Source of the DNA: Rhizobium anhuiense
Lineage (GTDB): Bacteria > Pseudomonadota > Alphaproteobacteria > Rhizobiales > Rhizobiaceae
NCBI RefSeq assembly: GCF_003985145.1
Contig: NZ_ML133535.1
Coordinates: 110,773 to 174,772, forward strand
Direction: 5' to 3'
Length of the DNA stretch: 64,000 nt
Shown: positions 40,832 to 49,805 of the stretch, one piece after another
Layout: every line of letters begins with the position of its first letter
Numbering within the stretch: the first letter of the stretch is position 1
The notes under the pieces: generated by a model
Seen by the model: the letters and a program-made list of their open reading frames with translations, nothing else
Database searches by the model: none
What the model was told of the DNA's origin: nothing
Position numbers and translations under genes: made by a program

Positions 40832-42331
40832 ATGGGCAATTCAACGCGGCGCGGCGGACTTCTCCTGACAGGTTGCCTCTCGCTGGTAATCGGCGTCTCC
40901 GGTATAGTGCCGGCCTCGTTCGTTCCAGTTCTCGGGGCAGGCGAGGCGCGTGCCGATTCCGAAAGTCTGATCCGCATCTCGCAGACCGGCCCTGATGCCC
41001 ATCGTCGGCTGAAGCTCGGGCTGAACAAGGCCGTCGTCGTCGATCTGCCGGAGGATGCGCACGATATCCTCGTATCCGATCCGACCATGGCCGATGCCGT
41101 GACCCGCACCTCGCGGCGAATCTACTTGTTCGGCAAGAAGGTCGGCCAAACCAATATCTTTGTCTTCGGCGCCGGCGGGCAGGAGATCGTCAATCTCGAC
41201 ATCGAGATCGAGCGCGATGTCTCCGGTCTCGAAGTCAATCTCCGCCGCTTCATTCCCGACTCCCGCATCAACGTCGAAATCGTCTCCGACAATATCGTGC
41301 TGACCGGCACCGTGCGCACGCCGCAGGATGCCACGCAGGCAGCTGATCTGGCGCAGGTCTTCCTGAAAGGCGGCGAGGCGACGACCAGAACCGAGACGGC
41401 ATCCGGCACCGGCGGCGACAGCTCGGTGGCGCTCTTTGCCGAAGGCCGTCAGACCTCGCAGGTCGTCAATCTCTTGCAGATCGAGGGTGAGGATCAGGTC
41501 ACCCTCAAGGTGACGATCGCCGAGGTTCGCCGCGAGGTGCTGAAGCAACTCGGCTTCGACAATCTGGTTTCCAGTTCTTCTGGAATGACCGTCGCCCAAC
41601 TCGGCAGTCCGAGCGCCGACGTCGCGACATCGACGGTTGGAGGCGGCCTGGCGGCGCTCTTCAAGAGCTCGATCGGCAAATACGACATTTCGACCTACCT
41701 CAACGCGCTGGAACAGGCCAAAGTCGTCAAGACGCTCGCCGAGCCGACGCTGACGGCGATATCGGGCCAGGCCGCGACCTTCAATTCCGGTGGCCAGCAG
41801 CTTTATTCGACGACCGACAGCGACGGCAACGTCACCGTCACGCCGTTCAACTACGGTATCAACCTGGCCTTCAAGCCGGTCGTGCTGTCCTCGGGACGAA
41901 TCAGCCTGCAGATCAAGACCAATGTCTCCGAGCCGGTGGCCGGCAGCGGCAACGCCACCTACCAGCGCCGTTCGGCGGAGACTTCGGTGGAACTGCCGTC
42001 GGGCGGCTCGATCGCGCTGGCCGGCCTGATCCGCGACAATGTTTCTCAGACGATGGGCGGCACGCCCGGCGTCTCGAAGATCCCGCTGCTCGGGACGCTC
42101 TTCCGCCAGAAGGGTTTCGAGCGTCAGGAAACCGAGCTCGTCATCATCGCAACGCCCTATCTGGTGCGTCCGGTGGCACGCAATCAGCTCAACCGGCCGG
42201 ACGACAATTTCAGCCCTGAGAATGACGGTGCGACCTTCTTCCTCAACCGTGTCAACAAGGTCTATGGCCGCCGCGAGGCGCCCGTCGCCGACGCGCAGTT
42301 CCACGGCTCGATCGGGTTCATCTACAAATGA
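40832..42331 (+). CDS. cpaC: Flp pilus secretin CpaC/RcpA
   Basis: Outer-membrane secretin of 499 residues: signal peptide, N-domain at about residues 60-150 (LGLNKAVVVDLPEDAHDILV, SRRIYLFGKKVGQTNIFVFG), a BON-like segment, then the secretin ring domain with EPTLTAISGQAATFNSGGQQ and VSKIPLLGTLFRQKGF. ATG at 40832 has AGGA seven bases upstream; GTG at 40826 is two codons earlier. The stop overlaps the cpaD start. Confidence 0.94.
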   Translation: MGNSTRRGGLLLTGCLSLVIGVSGIVPASFVPVLGAGEARADSESLIRISQTGPDAHRRLKLGLNKAVVVDLPEDAHDILVSDPTMADAVTRTSRRIYLFGKKVGQTNIFVFGAGGQEIVNLDIEIERDVSGLEVNLRRFIPDSRINVEIVSDNIVLTGTVRTPQDATQAADLAQVFLKGGEATTRTETASGTGGDSSVALFAEGRQTSQVVNLLQIEGEDQVTLKVTIAEVRREVLKQLGFDNLVSSSSGMTVAQLGSPSADVATSTVGGGLAALFKSSIGKYDISTYLNALEQAKVVKTLAEPTLTAISGQAATFNSGGQQLYSTTDSDGNVTVTPFNYGINLAFKPVVLSSGRISLQIKTNVSEPVAGSGNATYQRRSAETSVELPSGGSIALAGLIRDNVSQTMGGTPGVSKIPLLGTLFRQKGFERQETELVIIATPYLVRPVARNQLNRPDDNFSPENDGATFFLNRVNKVYGRREAPVADAQFHGSIGFIYK

Positions 42332-43086
42332 GCGGGGCACGATCGGCAGCAATGGCACAAAACAGAGATCAGGCGATGGCCCATATGAATTCGACGACAC
42401 CCCGCCTCGGACTCTCGAAGGCGCTTCTGGCGGCAGCCGGCGTTTCGGTGGCGATCCTTTCCGGATGCGCCGGCCCCCATGACCAGCTGACAACAGGCGG
42501 CATCCCCGACGATTACCGCGCCCGTCACCCGATCATCGTGACGGAAGCGGAGCAGACGGTGGATATACCCGTCGCCTCGACCGATCGCCGCCTGACCATC
42601 GCGCAGCGCGACCTCATCCGCGGTTTTGCAGCAAACTACCGCATGCGCGCCTCAGGCCCGGTTTACGTGCTGTCGCCGCAAGGTTCGCCCAATTCGGCGG
42701 CGGCCTACCAGCTGCGCAACCAGGTCCGCGCCGAACTGGCCTCGAGGGGGATCGCAAGCTCGAAAATCGTCAACACCTCCTATGCCGCTGCCGGTTCAGG
42801 CGATGCGGCGCCGATCCGGCTGAGTTTTACCGGCACCACGGCGGTCACCACGCAATGCGGCCAGTGGCCGAAGGACATCTCGAGCGATCTGACCAACCAG
42901 AATTACTATAATTTCGGCTGCGCCTCGCAGAACAACCTTGCCGCCCAGATCGCCAATCCGGAGGATCTGGTGGCGCCCCGCGGCATGACCCCGATCGATG
43001 CGCAGCGGCGCAACAATGCCATCCAGGAATACCGGACGACGACGTCGACGATCGAAGATATCGCCGACAGCAACAGCGGCTTCTGA
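42328..43086 (+). CDS. cpaD: CpaD-family pilus lipoprotein
   Basis: 252-residue outer-membrane lipoprotein; the lipobox is LSGC at about residues 44-47, unusually far in, so a later ATG such as 42352 or 42385 may be used even though the ATG at 42328 overlaps the cpaC stop (ATGA). C-terminal part has QCGQWPKDIS and NFGCASQNNLAAQIANPEDL, the CpaD signature. It supports secretin assembly in the Tad system. Confidence 0.9.
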   Translation: MSGARSAAMAQNRDQAMAHMNSTTPRLGLSKALLAAAGVSVAILSGCAGPHDQLTTGGIPDDYRARHPIIVTEAEQTVDIPVASTDRRLTIAQRDLIRGFAANYRMRASGPVYVLSPQGSPNSAAAYQLRNQVRAELASRGIASSKIVNTSYAAAGSGDAAPIRLSFTGTTAVTTQCGQWPKDISSDLTNQNYYNFGCASQNNLAAQIANPEDLVAPRGMTPIDAQRRNNAIQEYRTTTSTIEDIADSNSGF

Positions 43087-43100
43087 GGCGGAACGGGACG

Positions 43101-44378
43101 ATGAGCGCGATCGAATACGAAATCAGGAATCCCAGCGAGCTTCGCATCGCCGATGAGGCGGTGCGCATGGCGGATCTGGAAAATATGCGGCCGCTGCCGC
43201 GTATCTCCGTCCACGCCTTCTGTGAGAGCGAGGCCCTGCAGCAGGTCATGGAACGCTGCGCCAATGATCGGCGCGTGGCGAAGGTCAGCATGCGCATCAC
43301 CAGCGGCGGTATTGCCGCTGCCGCCAATATGTTTTCCGGCGCCCCGACCCCGAACCTCATCATCCTCGAGAGCAAGGCCAATGCCGCAAACCTGCTCGGC
43401 GAACTCGCGCCGCTCGCTGCCGTCTGCGATCCGACGACCAAAGTCGTCATTATCGGTTATTACAACGATATCGGGCTTTATCGCGAGCTGATCCGCAACG
43501 GCATTTCCGAATACATGGTCCAGCCCGTCGCCATGCCTGATATCCTGGCGGCGATGGCCTCGATCTTCGTCGATCCGGAAGCCGAGCCTCTCGGCCGCAG
43601 CATCGCCTTCATTGGTTCGAAGGGTGGCACCGGCGCTTCGACCATCGCGCATAATTGCGCTTTCGGCATTTCCAATCTCTTCTCCACCGAGACGATCCTC
43701 GCTGATCTCGATCTGCCCTATGGCACGGCCAACATCGACTTCGACCAGGATCCGGCGCAGGGCATCGCGGAAGCGGTCTTCGCGCCTGATCGTCTCGACG
43801 AGGTCTTCCTCGATCGCCTGCTGACGAAGTGTTCCCAGCATCTTTCCCTGCTTGCTGCACCCTCGCTGCTCGACCGCGCCTACGATTTTGACGGCCAGGC
43901 CTTCCAGCCGGTGCTCGATGTCCTGCAGCGCAGTGCGCCCGTTACCGTGCTCGATGTGCCGCATGCGTGGTCGGAATGGACGCGGTCGGTGCTGTCGAGC
44001 GTCGACGAGGTGGTCATCACAGCGGTTCCCGATCTCGCCAACCTGCGCAACGCCAAGAACATGCTGGATGCGCTGCGCAAGATGCGGCCGAACGACAAGC
44101 CGCCGCATCTCATCCTCAATCAGGTCGGCATGCCGAAACGTCCGGAGATTTCGCCGTCGGATTTCTGTGAACCGCTGGAGATCGATCCGATCGCGATCAT
44201 CCCCTTCGACATCAATCTTTTCGGCAATGCCGCCAATAGCGGCCGGATGATCTCGGAAGTCGACCCGAAATCGCCGACGGCGGAAACCTTTTCGCAGATA
44301 TCGCACATCGTCACCGGCCGTGTCGCGATCAAGAAGGCGAAGAAGGGCGGCCTGCTGGGCCTCCTGAAACGCAAGTAG
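43101..44378 (+). CDS. cpaE: CpaE/TadZ pilus localisation ATPase
   Basis: 425 residues. An N-terminal receiver-like domain without the phospho-acceptor pattern (about residues 40-160) is followed by a ParA/MinD-type ATPase with the deviant Walker A GSKGGTGASTIAHN near residue 173. TadZ proteins recruit the pilus machine to the pole. The Lys-Gly-Gly start of the motif is kept, the final GKS/T is replaced by GAST, as usual for CpaE. Confidence 0.93.
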   Translation: MSAIEYEIRNPSELRIADEAVRMADLENMRPLPRISVHAFCESEALQQVMERCANDRRVAKVSMRITSGGIAAAANMFSGAPTPNLIILESKANAANLLGELAPLAAVCDPTTKVVIIGYYNDIGLYRELIRNGISEYMVQPVAMPDILAAMASIFVDPEAEPLGRSIAFIGSKGGTGASTIAHNCAFGISNLFSTETILADLDLPYGTANIDFDQDPAQGIAEAVFAPDRLDEVFLDRLLTKCSQHLSLLAAPSLLDRAYDFDGQAFQPVLDVLQRSAPVTVLDVPHAWSEWTRSVLSSVDEVVITAVPDLANLRNAKNMLDALRKMRPNDKPPHLILNQVGMPKRPEISPSDFCEPLEIDPIAIIPFDINLFGNAANSGRMISEVDPKSPTAETFSQISHIVTGRVAIKKAKKGGLLGLLKRK

Positions 44379-44385
44379 ACAAAGA

Positions 44386-44422
44386 GCAATTCCAGCAACA
44401 GCGGTTTTGCGTCCGGAATTGC
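44386..44422. repeat. GCAATTCC...GGAATTGC intergenic repeat
   Basis: Perfect 8-bp arms around AGCAACAGCGGTTTTGCGTCC, between cpaE and cpaF; flanks AGA and GTGAAGACAAAAAGATAGAGC extend the match to a repeat that I know from memory as common in Rhizobium. Could affect cpaF expression as a hairpin in the message. Confidence 0.75.
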
Positions 44423-44460
44423 GTGAAGACAAAAAGATAGAGCAGATTGGATCGAGCGGT

Positions 44461-45936
44461 ATGTTTGGAAAACGCGGAAACGAAGGTTTCGGAAAGGCCG
44501 GAGGGGCGATTGCTCCCCCGCCGCCGGCTCCGGCCGCCGTCCCCGCGGCCTCTTCACCCTCCGTTTTGGTCGAACCGTCGCGCGAGCCCGCTCGCCAGCA
44601 GGTGACGCCGCCGCCGATGCAGACGCCGCAGCGCAAGCGCCCCGTCCGCACCGATGAATATTACGACACCAAGGCGCAGGTCTTTTCCGCGCTGATCGAT
44701 ACGATCGATCTCTCGCAGCTTTCCAAGCTCGACGGCGAAAGCGCGCGCGAGGAAATCCGCGACATCGTCAACGACATCATCACCATCAAGAATTTCGCGA
44801 TGTCGATCTCCGAGCAGGAAGAGCTGCTCGAGGATATCTGCAACGACGTGCTCGGCTACGGCCCGCTGGAGCCGTTGCTGGCGCGCGACGATATCGCCGA
44901 TATCATGGTCAACGGCGCCGGCCAGACCTTCATCGAAGTCGGCGGCAAGACGATCGAATCGGAAATCCGCTTCCGCGACAATGCGCAGCTTCTCTCCATC
45001 TGCCAGCGCATTGTCAGCCAGGTCGGCCGGCGCGTCGACGAATCGAGCCCGATCTGCGACGCACGCCTGCCTGACGGTTCGCGCGTCAACGTCATCGCGC
45101 CGCCGCTGTCGATCGACGGACCGGCGCTCACCATCCGCAAGTTCAAGAAGGACAAGCTGACGCTCGATCAGCTCGTCCGTTTCGGCGCGATCACGCCGGA
45201 AGGCGCGACCGTGTTGCAGATCATCGGGCGCGTGCGCTGCAACGTCGTCATTTCGGGCGGCACCGGCTCGGGCAAGACGACGCTTCTGAACTGCCTCACC
45301 AATTATATCGACAGGGACGAGCGCGTCATCACATGCGAGGATACGGCTGAACTGCAGCTGCAGCAGCCGCATGTCGTCCGTCTCGAAACGCGCCCGCCAA
45401 ATATCGAAGGCGAGGGCGAGATCACCATGCGCGATCTCGTCAAGAACTGCCTGCGCATGCGTCCCGAGCGTATCATCGTCGGCGAAGTGCGTGGACCTGA
45501 AGTTTTCGACCTCTTGCAGGCGATGAACACCGGTCACGACGGCTCGATGGGCACCATCCACGCCAATACGCCACGCGAATGCCTGAGCCGTATCGAATCG
45601 ATGATCGCCATGGGCGGCTTCACCCTGCCGGCAAAGACGGTGCGCGAGATCATCTCCACCTCGGTCGACGTCGTCATCCAGGCGGCGCGCCTCCGCGACG
45701 GTTCGCGCCGCATCACCCAGATCACCGAGGTGATCGGCATGGAAGGCGACGTCATCATCACTCAGGACCTTATGCGCTACGAGATCGAAGGCGAGGATGC
45801 GGGCGGCCGCCTGATCGGCCGGCACATGTCGACCGGCGTCGGTAAGCCGCATTTCTGGGATCGCGCCCGCTACTTCAACGAGGAAAAGCGCCTTGCCGCC
45901 GCCCTCGACGCGATGGAAGCGAAAACGAAGGAATAG
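44461..45936 (+). CDS. cpaF: CpaF/TadA pilus assembly ATPase
   Basis: 491-residue hexameric secretion ATPase of the type II/IV family. Proline-rich N-terminus (residues 15-60), then the N-terminal domain, Walker A GGTGSGKTTLLN near residue 268, Asp box and Walker B region (RMRPERIIVGEVRG) and a His box (GSMGTIHANTPRE). Powers Flp pilus extension and probably retraction. An in-frame start at 44407 would run through the upstream repeat; ATG at 44461 fits known N-termini. Confidence 0.96.
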   Translation: MFGKRGNEGFGKAGGAIAPPPPAPAAVPAASSPSVLVEPSREPARQQVTPPPMQTPQRKRPVRTDEYYDTKAQVFSALIDTIDLSQLSKLDGESAREEIRDIVNDIITIKNFAMSISEQEELLEDICNDVLGYGPLEPLLARDDIADIMVNGAGQTFIEVGGKTIESEIRFRDNAQLLSICQRIVSQVGRRVDESSPICDARLPDGSRVNVIAPPLSIDGPALTIRKFKKDKLTLDQLVRFGAITPEGATVLQIIGRVRCNVVISGGTGSGKTTLLNCLTNYIDRDERVITCEDTAELQLQQPHVVRLETRPPNIEGEGEITMRDLVKNCLRMRPERIIVGEVRGPEVFDLLQAMNTGHDGSMGTIHANTPRECLSRIESMIAMGGFTLPAKTVREIISTSVDVVIQAARLRDGSRRITQITEVIGMEGDVIITQDLMRYEIEGEDAGGRLIGRHMSTGVGKPHFWDRARYFNEEKRLAAALDAMEAKTKE

Positions 45937-45943
45937 GCGAGAT

Positions 45944-46951
45944 ATGTTCGGGTTCGATCCGATAGTGCTGGCAATCGTCGTCCTCGCCGCCGTCTCCGCG
46001 GCGGCGGTCGCCTATACCCTGATGTTTTCCCGGATCGAGGCCGACAAGAAATCGGCAAGCCGTATCAACCGCGTCAAATCGGCCGAAAGCGACCGGGTCA
46101 AGGTCAAGGCTGCCCGCGATCGGGTACAGGAGCTGTCGAAGCGCCGCAAATCGGTGCAGGACAATCTGAAGGATCTGGAAAAGCGCCAGCACGAAAAGAC
46201 CAAGAAAACCCTGTCGCTGAAATCCCGGCTGGTGCAGGCCGGCCTGTCGATCTCGGTGGCGAAATTCTATCTCTTCAGCGCCATCTTCGCCTGCGTGTTG
46301 CTGCTCGTGGCCCTGGTCGTCGGTGCTTCCTTGATGGTCATGGTCGGTATCGCCGTTGTCGCCGGTCTCGGCCTGCCGCGCTGGATCCTCGGTTTCCTGA
46401 TCAAGCGCCGCCAGAACAAGTTTCTCAACGAGCTCCCCAATGCGCTTGACGTCATCACCCGCTCGATCAAATCGGGGCTGCCGCTCAACGATGCGATCCG
46501 TCTCATCGCAACCGAAGGCACAGAACCGGTCAAGAGCGAGTTCCTGCGGGTGATCGAGGCGCAGCAGGTGGGACTCAGCATCCCCGACGCCTGCGCCCGT
46601 ATGACGACCCACATGCCGCTCCAGGAAGTCAACTTCTTCGCCATCGTCATCGCCATCCAGTCGCAGGCTGGCGGCAATCTGTCGGAAGCGATCGGCAACC
46701 TCTCCAAGGTGCTGCGTGAGCGCAGGAAGATGAAAGCCAAGGTCTCGGCGCTCTCGATGGAAGCCAAGGCGTCTGCCGTCATCATCGGCGCTCTGCCCTT
46801 CATCGTCGCGACTCTCGTCTACCTCACCTCGCCGAACTACATGATGATCCTTTTCACCGATCCGCGTGGCCATTTCATCATGGGCGTCTCTGCGATCTGG
46901 ATGTCGATCGGTATCTTCGTCATGCGTAACATGGTCAATTTTGACATCTAG
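45944..46951 (+). CDS. tadB: Tad pilus inner-membrane platform protein TadB
   Basis: 335 residues, T2SSF/GspF-like. An N-terminal helix (IVLAIVVLAAVSAAAVAYTLMF), a charged coiled segment (residues 30-95), two helices, the GspF-like domain (NELPNALDVITRSIKSGLPL) and two C-terminal helices. Pairs with TadC as the platform for CpaF. Starts 7 bp after cpaF. Confidence 0.94.
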   Translation: MFGFDPIVLAIVVLAAVSAAAVAYTLMFSRIEADKKSASRINRVKSAESDRVKVKAARDRVQELSKRRKSVQDNLKDLEKRQHEKTKKTLSLKSRLVQAGLSISVAKFYLFSAIFACVLLLVALVVGASLMVMVGIAVVAGLGLPRWILGFLIKRRQNKFLNELPNALDVITRSIKSGLPLNDAIRLIATEGTEPVKSEFLRVIEAQQVGLSIPDACARMTTHMPLQEVNFFAIVIAIQSQAGGNLSEAIGNLSKVLRERRKMKAKVSALSMEAKASAVIIGALPFIVATLVYLTSPNYMMILFTDPRGHFIMGVSAIWMSIGIFVMRNMVNFDI

Positions 46952-46966
46952 CCGGAAGGAAGCACC

Positions 46967-47953
46967 ATGTCGCAGGATCTTGCCGCAACGCTGACCAATC
47001 CGAGCATGCTGATTGCGCTCTTCGTCGCGATCGCCGTCTTCGCCACCTTTTACACGATCGCCATTCCATTTTTCGAGCGCGGCGATCTCAACAAGCGCAT
47101 GAAGGCCGTTTCGACCGAGCGCGAGCAGATCCGCGCCCGCGAACGCGCCCGCATGAACATGGAAACCGGCGCTGGCAAAGCCTCACTCAGGAGCCAGAAC
47201 AACCGCTCGGTCCGCCAGATCGTCGAGCGTTTCAATCTGCGTAAGGCGCTCGTCGACGAGAATACGGTCAACAAGCTGCGCGCCGCCGGTCTCCGTTCGG
47301 AGAATGCGCTGAATACCTTCCTCGTGGCGCGTTTCCTGCTGCCCTTCCTCTTCTCGACGCTTGCCGCCGTCTGGGTCTTCGGCCTCGGCAATCTCGCCGG
47401 ACGGGGCATGCCCATCCGCCTCTTTGCCGTCATCGGCATCGGTTATCTCGGTTTCTACGCGCCCAACATCTATATCTCGAACCGCATGGGCAAGCGCCAG
47501 CACTCGATCAAGCGCGCTTGGCCGGATGCGCTGGACCTGATGCTGATCTGCGTCGAATCCGGCATCTCGATCGAGGCCGCGATGCGGCGCGTGTCGGAAG
47601 AACTCGGCGAGCAGTCGCCGGCGCTCGCCGAGGAGATGGTGCTGACCACGGCCGAGCTCTCCTTCCTGCCGGATCGCCGCGTGGCGCTCGAAAATCTTGC
47701 CACCCGCACCCAGATCGAGCTGGTACGCTCGGTAACTCAGGCGCTGATCCAGGCCGATCGCTACGGCACGCCGGTCGCGCAGGCGCTGCGCGTTCTCGCC
47801 CAGGAAGGACGCGATGAGCGCATGAACGAAGCGGAAAAGAAGGCGGCCGCCCTGCCGCCGAAACTGACGGTGCCAATGATCCTGTTCTTCCTGCCGGTGC
47901 TGATCGCCGTCATTCTCGGTCCGGCTGGCATCCAGGTGGCAGACAAGTTCTGA
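46967..47953 (+). CDS. tadC: Tad pilus inner-membrane platform protein TadC
   Basis: 328 residues, second T2SSF-domain platform protein. WPDALDLMLICVESGISIEA is the domain signature, and four membrane helices are visible, the last at MILFFLPVLIAVILGPAGI. AAGGAAGCACC precedes the ATG. Last gene of the cpaB-tadC block. Confidence 0.94.
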   Translation: MSQDLAATLTNPSMLIALFVAIAVFATFYTIAIPFFERGDLNKRMKAVSTEREQIRARERARMNMETGAGKASLRSQNNRSVRQIVERFNLRKALVDENTVNKLRAAGLRSENALNTFLVARFLLPFLFSTLAAVWVFGLGNLAGRGMPIRLFAVIGIGYLGFYAPNIYISNRMGKRQHSIKRAWPDALDLMLICVESGISIEAAMRRVSEELGEQSPALAEEMVLTTAELSFLPDRRVALENLATRTQIELVRSVTQALIQADRYGTPVAQALRVLAQEGRDERMNEAEKKAAALPPKLTVPMILFFLPVLIAVILGPAGIQVADKF

Positions 47954-48145
47954 CGGTTGAGCTGGAAACAGGCTACCGCTTTCGGCAGAAGGCGATGTGC
48001 ATCATGGACTATTGGTCTGATCCGCAGTCAGCCAACGCGCGTGACCGGCGCCGGCATAGCTGGTAAACGGGATGAGAGACTATCGCAGGCGCGGATGCAA
48101 CCGCAGGCCCCCTGGCGCTCATTCAATCCAAAGGGAGGTTCTCCG

Positions 48146-48778
48146 ATGTCTTCTGCAGGCATTTTCATCAGCATCATGGCAGCCTTGGTGGTCGGTGCGA
48201 TGAGCCCCGGCCCGAGCTTCGTCGTCGTTTCCAGGATTGCCATCTCGCGCTCACGGCTGGATGGTCTCGCGGCGGCACTCGGCATGGGCGCCGGCGGCGT
48301 CGTTTTTGCGGTCCTGGCGCTTGCCGGCCTGACGGCGCTGCTGTCGCAATTCGAATGGCTCTATGTCCTGCTGAAGGTCGCTGGCGGCGCCTATCTCGTC
48401 TATATCGCCGTCAATATCTGGAGGAGCGCCGGTCAGCCGCTCGAGATCTCCGATGCCGCCAACGGCAATCGCGCGCCCATGCGCAGCTTCGTGACCGCGC
48501 TGCTGACCCAGATCAGCAACCCGAAGACCATCATCGTCTATGCCAGCATCTTTGCCGCACTTCTGCCGAGGACGGTTCCGTTCAGTCTCATTGTGGCGCT
48601 GCCACTCGGTGTCTTCGCCGTGGAGGCGGGCTGGTATTCGATCGTCGCCCTTGTCTTTTCGGCACGCCACCCACGGCGGCTCTATCTTGCCGCCAAGCAC
48701 TGGATCGACCGCACGGCAGGTGCCGTCATGGCCGGCCTCGGCCTTCGGCTCATTCTTGCGGGCGTGAGTGATCGGTAA
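48146..48778 (+). CDS. LysE/RhtB-family amino acid exporter
   Basis: 210-residue inner-membrane exporter with six hydrophobic segments. The family motif GAMSPGPSFVVV is at residues 18-29, and LLTQISNPKTIIVYASIF carries the conserved Asn-Pro. Substrate not predictable. GGAGG is eight bases before the ATG at 48146; an extension to 47957 has unlike composition. It has no evident link to the pilus genes on either side. Confidence 0.9.
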   Translation: MSSAGIFISIMAALVVGAMSPGPSFVVVSRIAISRSRLDGLAAALGMGAGGVVFAVLALAGLTALLSQFEWLYVLLKVAGGAYLVYIAVNIWRSAGQPLEISDAANGNRAPMRSFVTALLTQISNPKTIIVYASIFAALLPRTVPFSLIVALPLGVFAVEAGWYSIVALVFSARHPRRLYLAAKHWIDRTAGAVMAGLGLRLILAGVSDR

Positions 48779-48827
48779 GGCGTCGCGCGAGTAATTTCGG
48801 ACACTCTCAAGCTTGGAGGAGGTCCGG

Positions 48828-49664
48828 TCAGTTGGTGTTGCTGCTCTCCGCTGCACCCGGCGTCTTATCCTTGGCGGCGAGTTTCTGCCAGGAATTCTGC
48901 TGCGACAGCATCCCTCTGAGATAGGCGACGTTGGCATCGGCCTGCTGCGGCGAAAGTTCGCGCCGCGCGATCTGCTCGGCTTCCGGGAAGCGTCCCTGCA
49001 GGCCGACGACGAGGGCAAGGTTCTGCCGGACGCGGCTGTCGGCCGTGGGTTGGCCGGCGGCGGAGCGCAGGTAGGTTTCGGCCGTGCGCAGATCGCCGGT
49101 CAGCACGTAAGACATGCCGAGGTTAGACAGAATGGAAGGCTCGTTCGGCTGGATGTCGAGCGCGTCGCGGTAGCGCTGCCGGGCATCGCTTGCCCGGCCC
49201 ATCTGATCGAGGATCGCGCCTTCGGCCGAGATCAGTCTCCAGTCCGGACGGTCCGGCGTCTGGGCGCGGCCGATCGTGTCGAGTGCCTGCTGGAACTGAC
49301 CGGCCGCTGCCTGTGCCTTGCCATAGGCGGCCAGCACGGTACGGTCGCCCGGGTTGGCGATCGCCACCTGCTGCATGACGGCGAGCGCCTGCGTGTCGCG
49401 GCCGTTCATCCGCAGCAGATTGGCATAGCTGACGCCGGTGATGGGATCGCGCGGATTTTTTTCATAGGCCTGGCCGAGCCGGTCCGTCGCCGAGCGCAGT
49501 TCTGTCGCGTCCATCTCTTCAACCGGCTTGGTGAGCTTCGGCACCGAGCCTGTGGTCATCCGGTCCTTGGTCGTCGAGCAGCCGGCAAGGGCCAGGACGA
49601 GCAGCGATGCCGCCGCACCCTGCAGGATACGATTCGTGAATGTGGTGGCGAGTGAGGCAGGCAT
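48828..49664 (-). CDS. tadD: TadD-like TPR lipoprotein of the pilus locus
   Basis: 278 residues. Lipobox LALAGC (Cys at about residue 29), then four to five tetratricopeptide repeats (residues 60-235), e.g. RYRDALDIQPNEPSILSNLG. TadD-type lipoproteins help assemble or stabilise the secretin. Encoded on the opposite strand and convergent with the LysE gene; divergent from pepA across two palindromes. Confidence 0.88.
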   Translation of the reverse strand: MPASLATTFTNRILQGAAASLLVLALAGCSTTKDRMTTGSVPKLTKPVEEMDATELRSATDRLGQAYEKNPRDPITGVSYANLLRMNGRDTQALAVMQQVAIANPGDRTVLAAYGKAQAAAGQFQQALDTIGRAQTPDRPDWRLISAEGAILDQMGRASDARQRYRDALDIQPNEPSILSNLGMSYVLTGDLRTAETYLRSAAGQPTADSRVRQNLALVVGLQGRFPEAEQIARRELSPQQADANVAYLRGMLSQQNSWQKLAAKDKTPGAAESSNTN

Positions 49665-49746
49665 GACGCGTTCCTGATTCCGAAATCGGCGCCTGACCTC
49701 GAAGCGGAACAGGGAAAGGTTTGACGCAATCTTCGCTCCAGCAATA

Positions 49747-49786
49747 GTCTGTTAACCCTAACAGACCGTTAAGGAACGATTCCTTA
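49747..49786. promoter_or_regulatory. Two adjacent perfect palindromes between tadD and pepA
   Basis: GTCTGTTA-ACCC-TAACAGAC (49747-49766, 8-bp arms) and TAAGGAA-CGA-TTCCTTA (49770-49786, 7-bp arms) are three bases apart. They lie 83-122 bp before tadD and 20-59 bp before pepA. The first contains TTAAC, the core of a CtrA half-site, on both strands in overlapping form. Probable operator; regulator unknown. Confidence 0.55.
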
Positions 49787-49805
49787 CGACCGCCGAAGGA
49801 CAATC

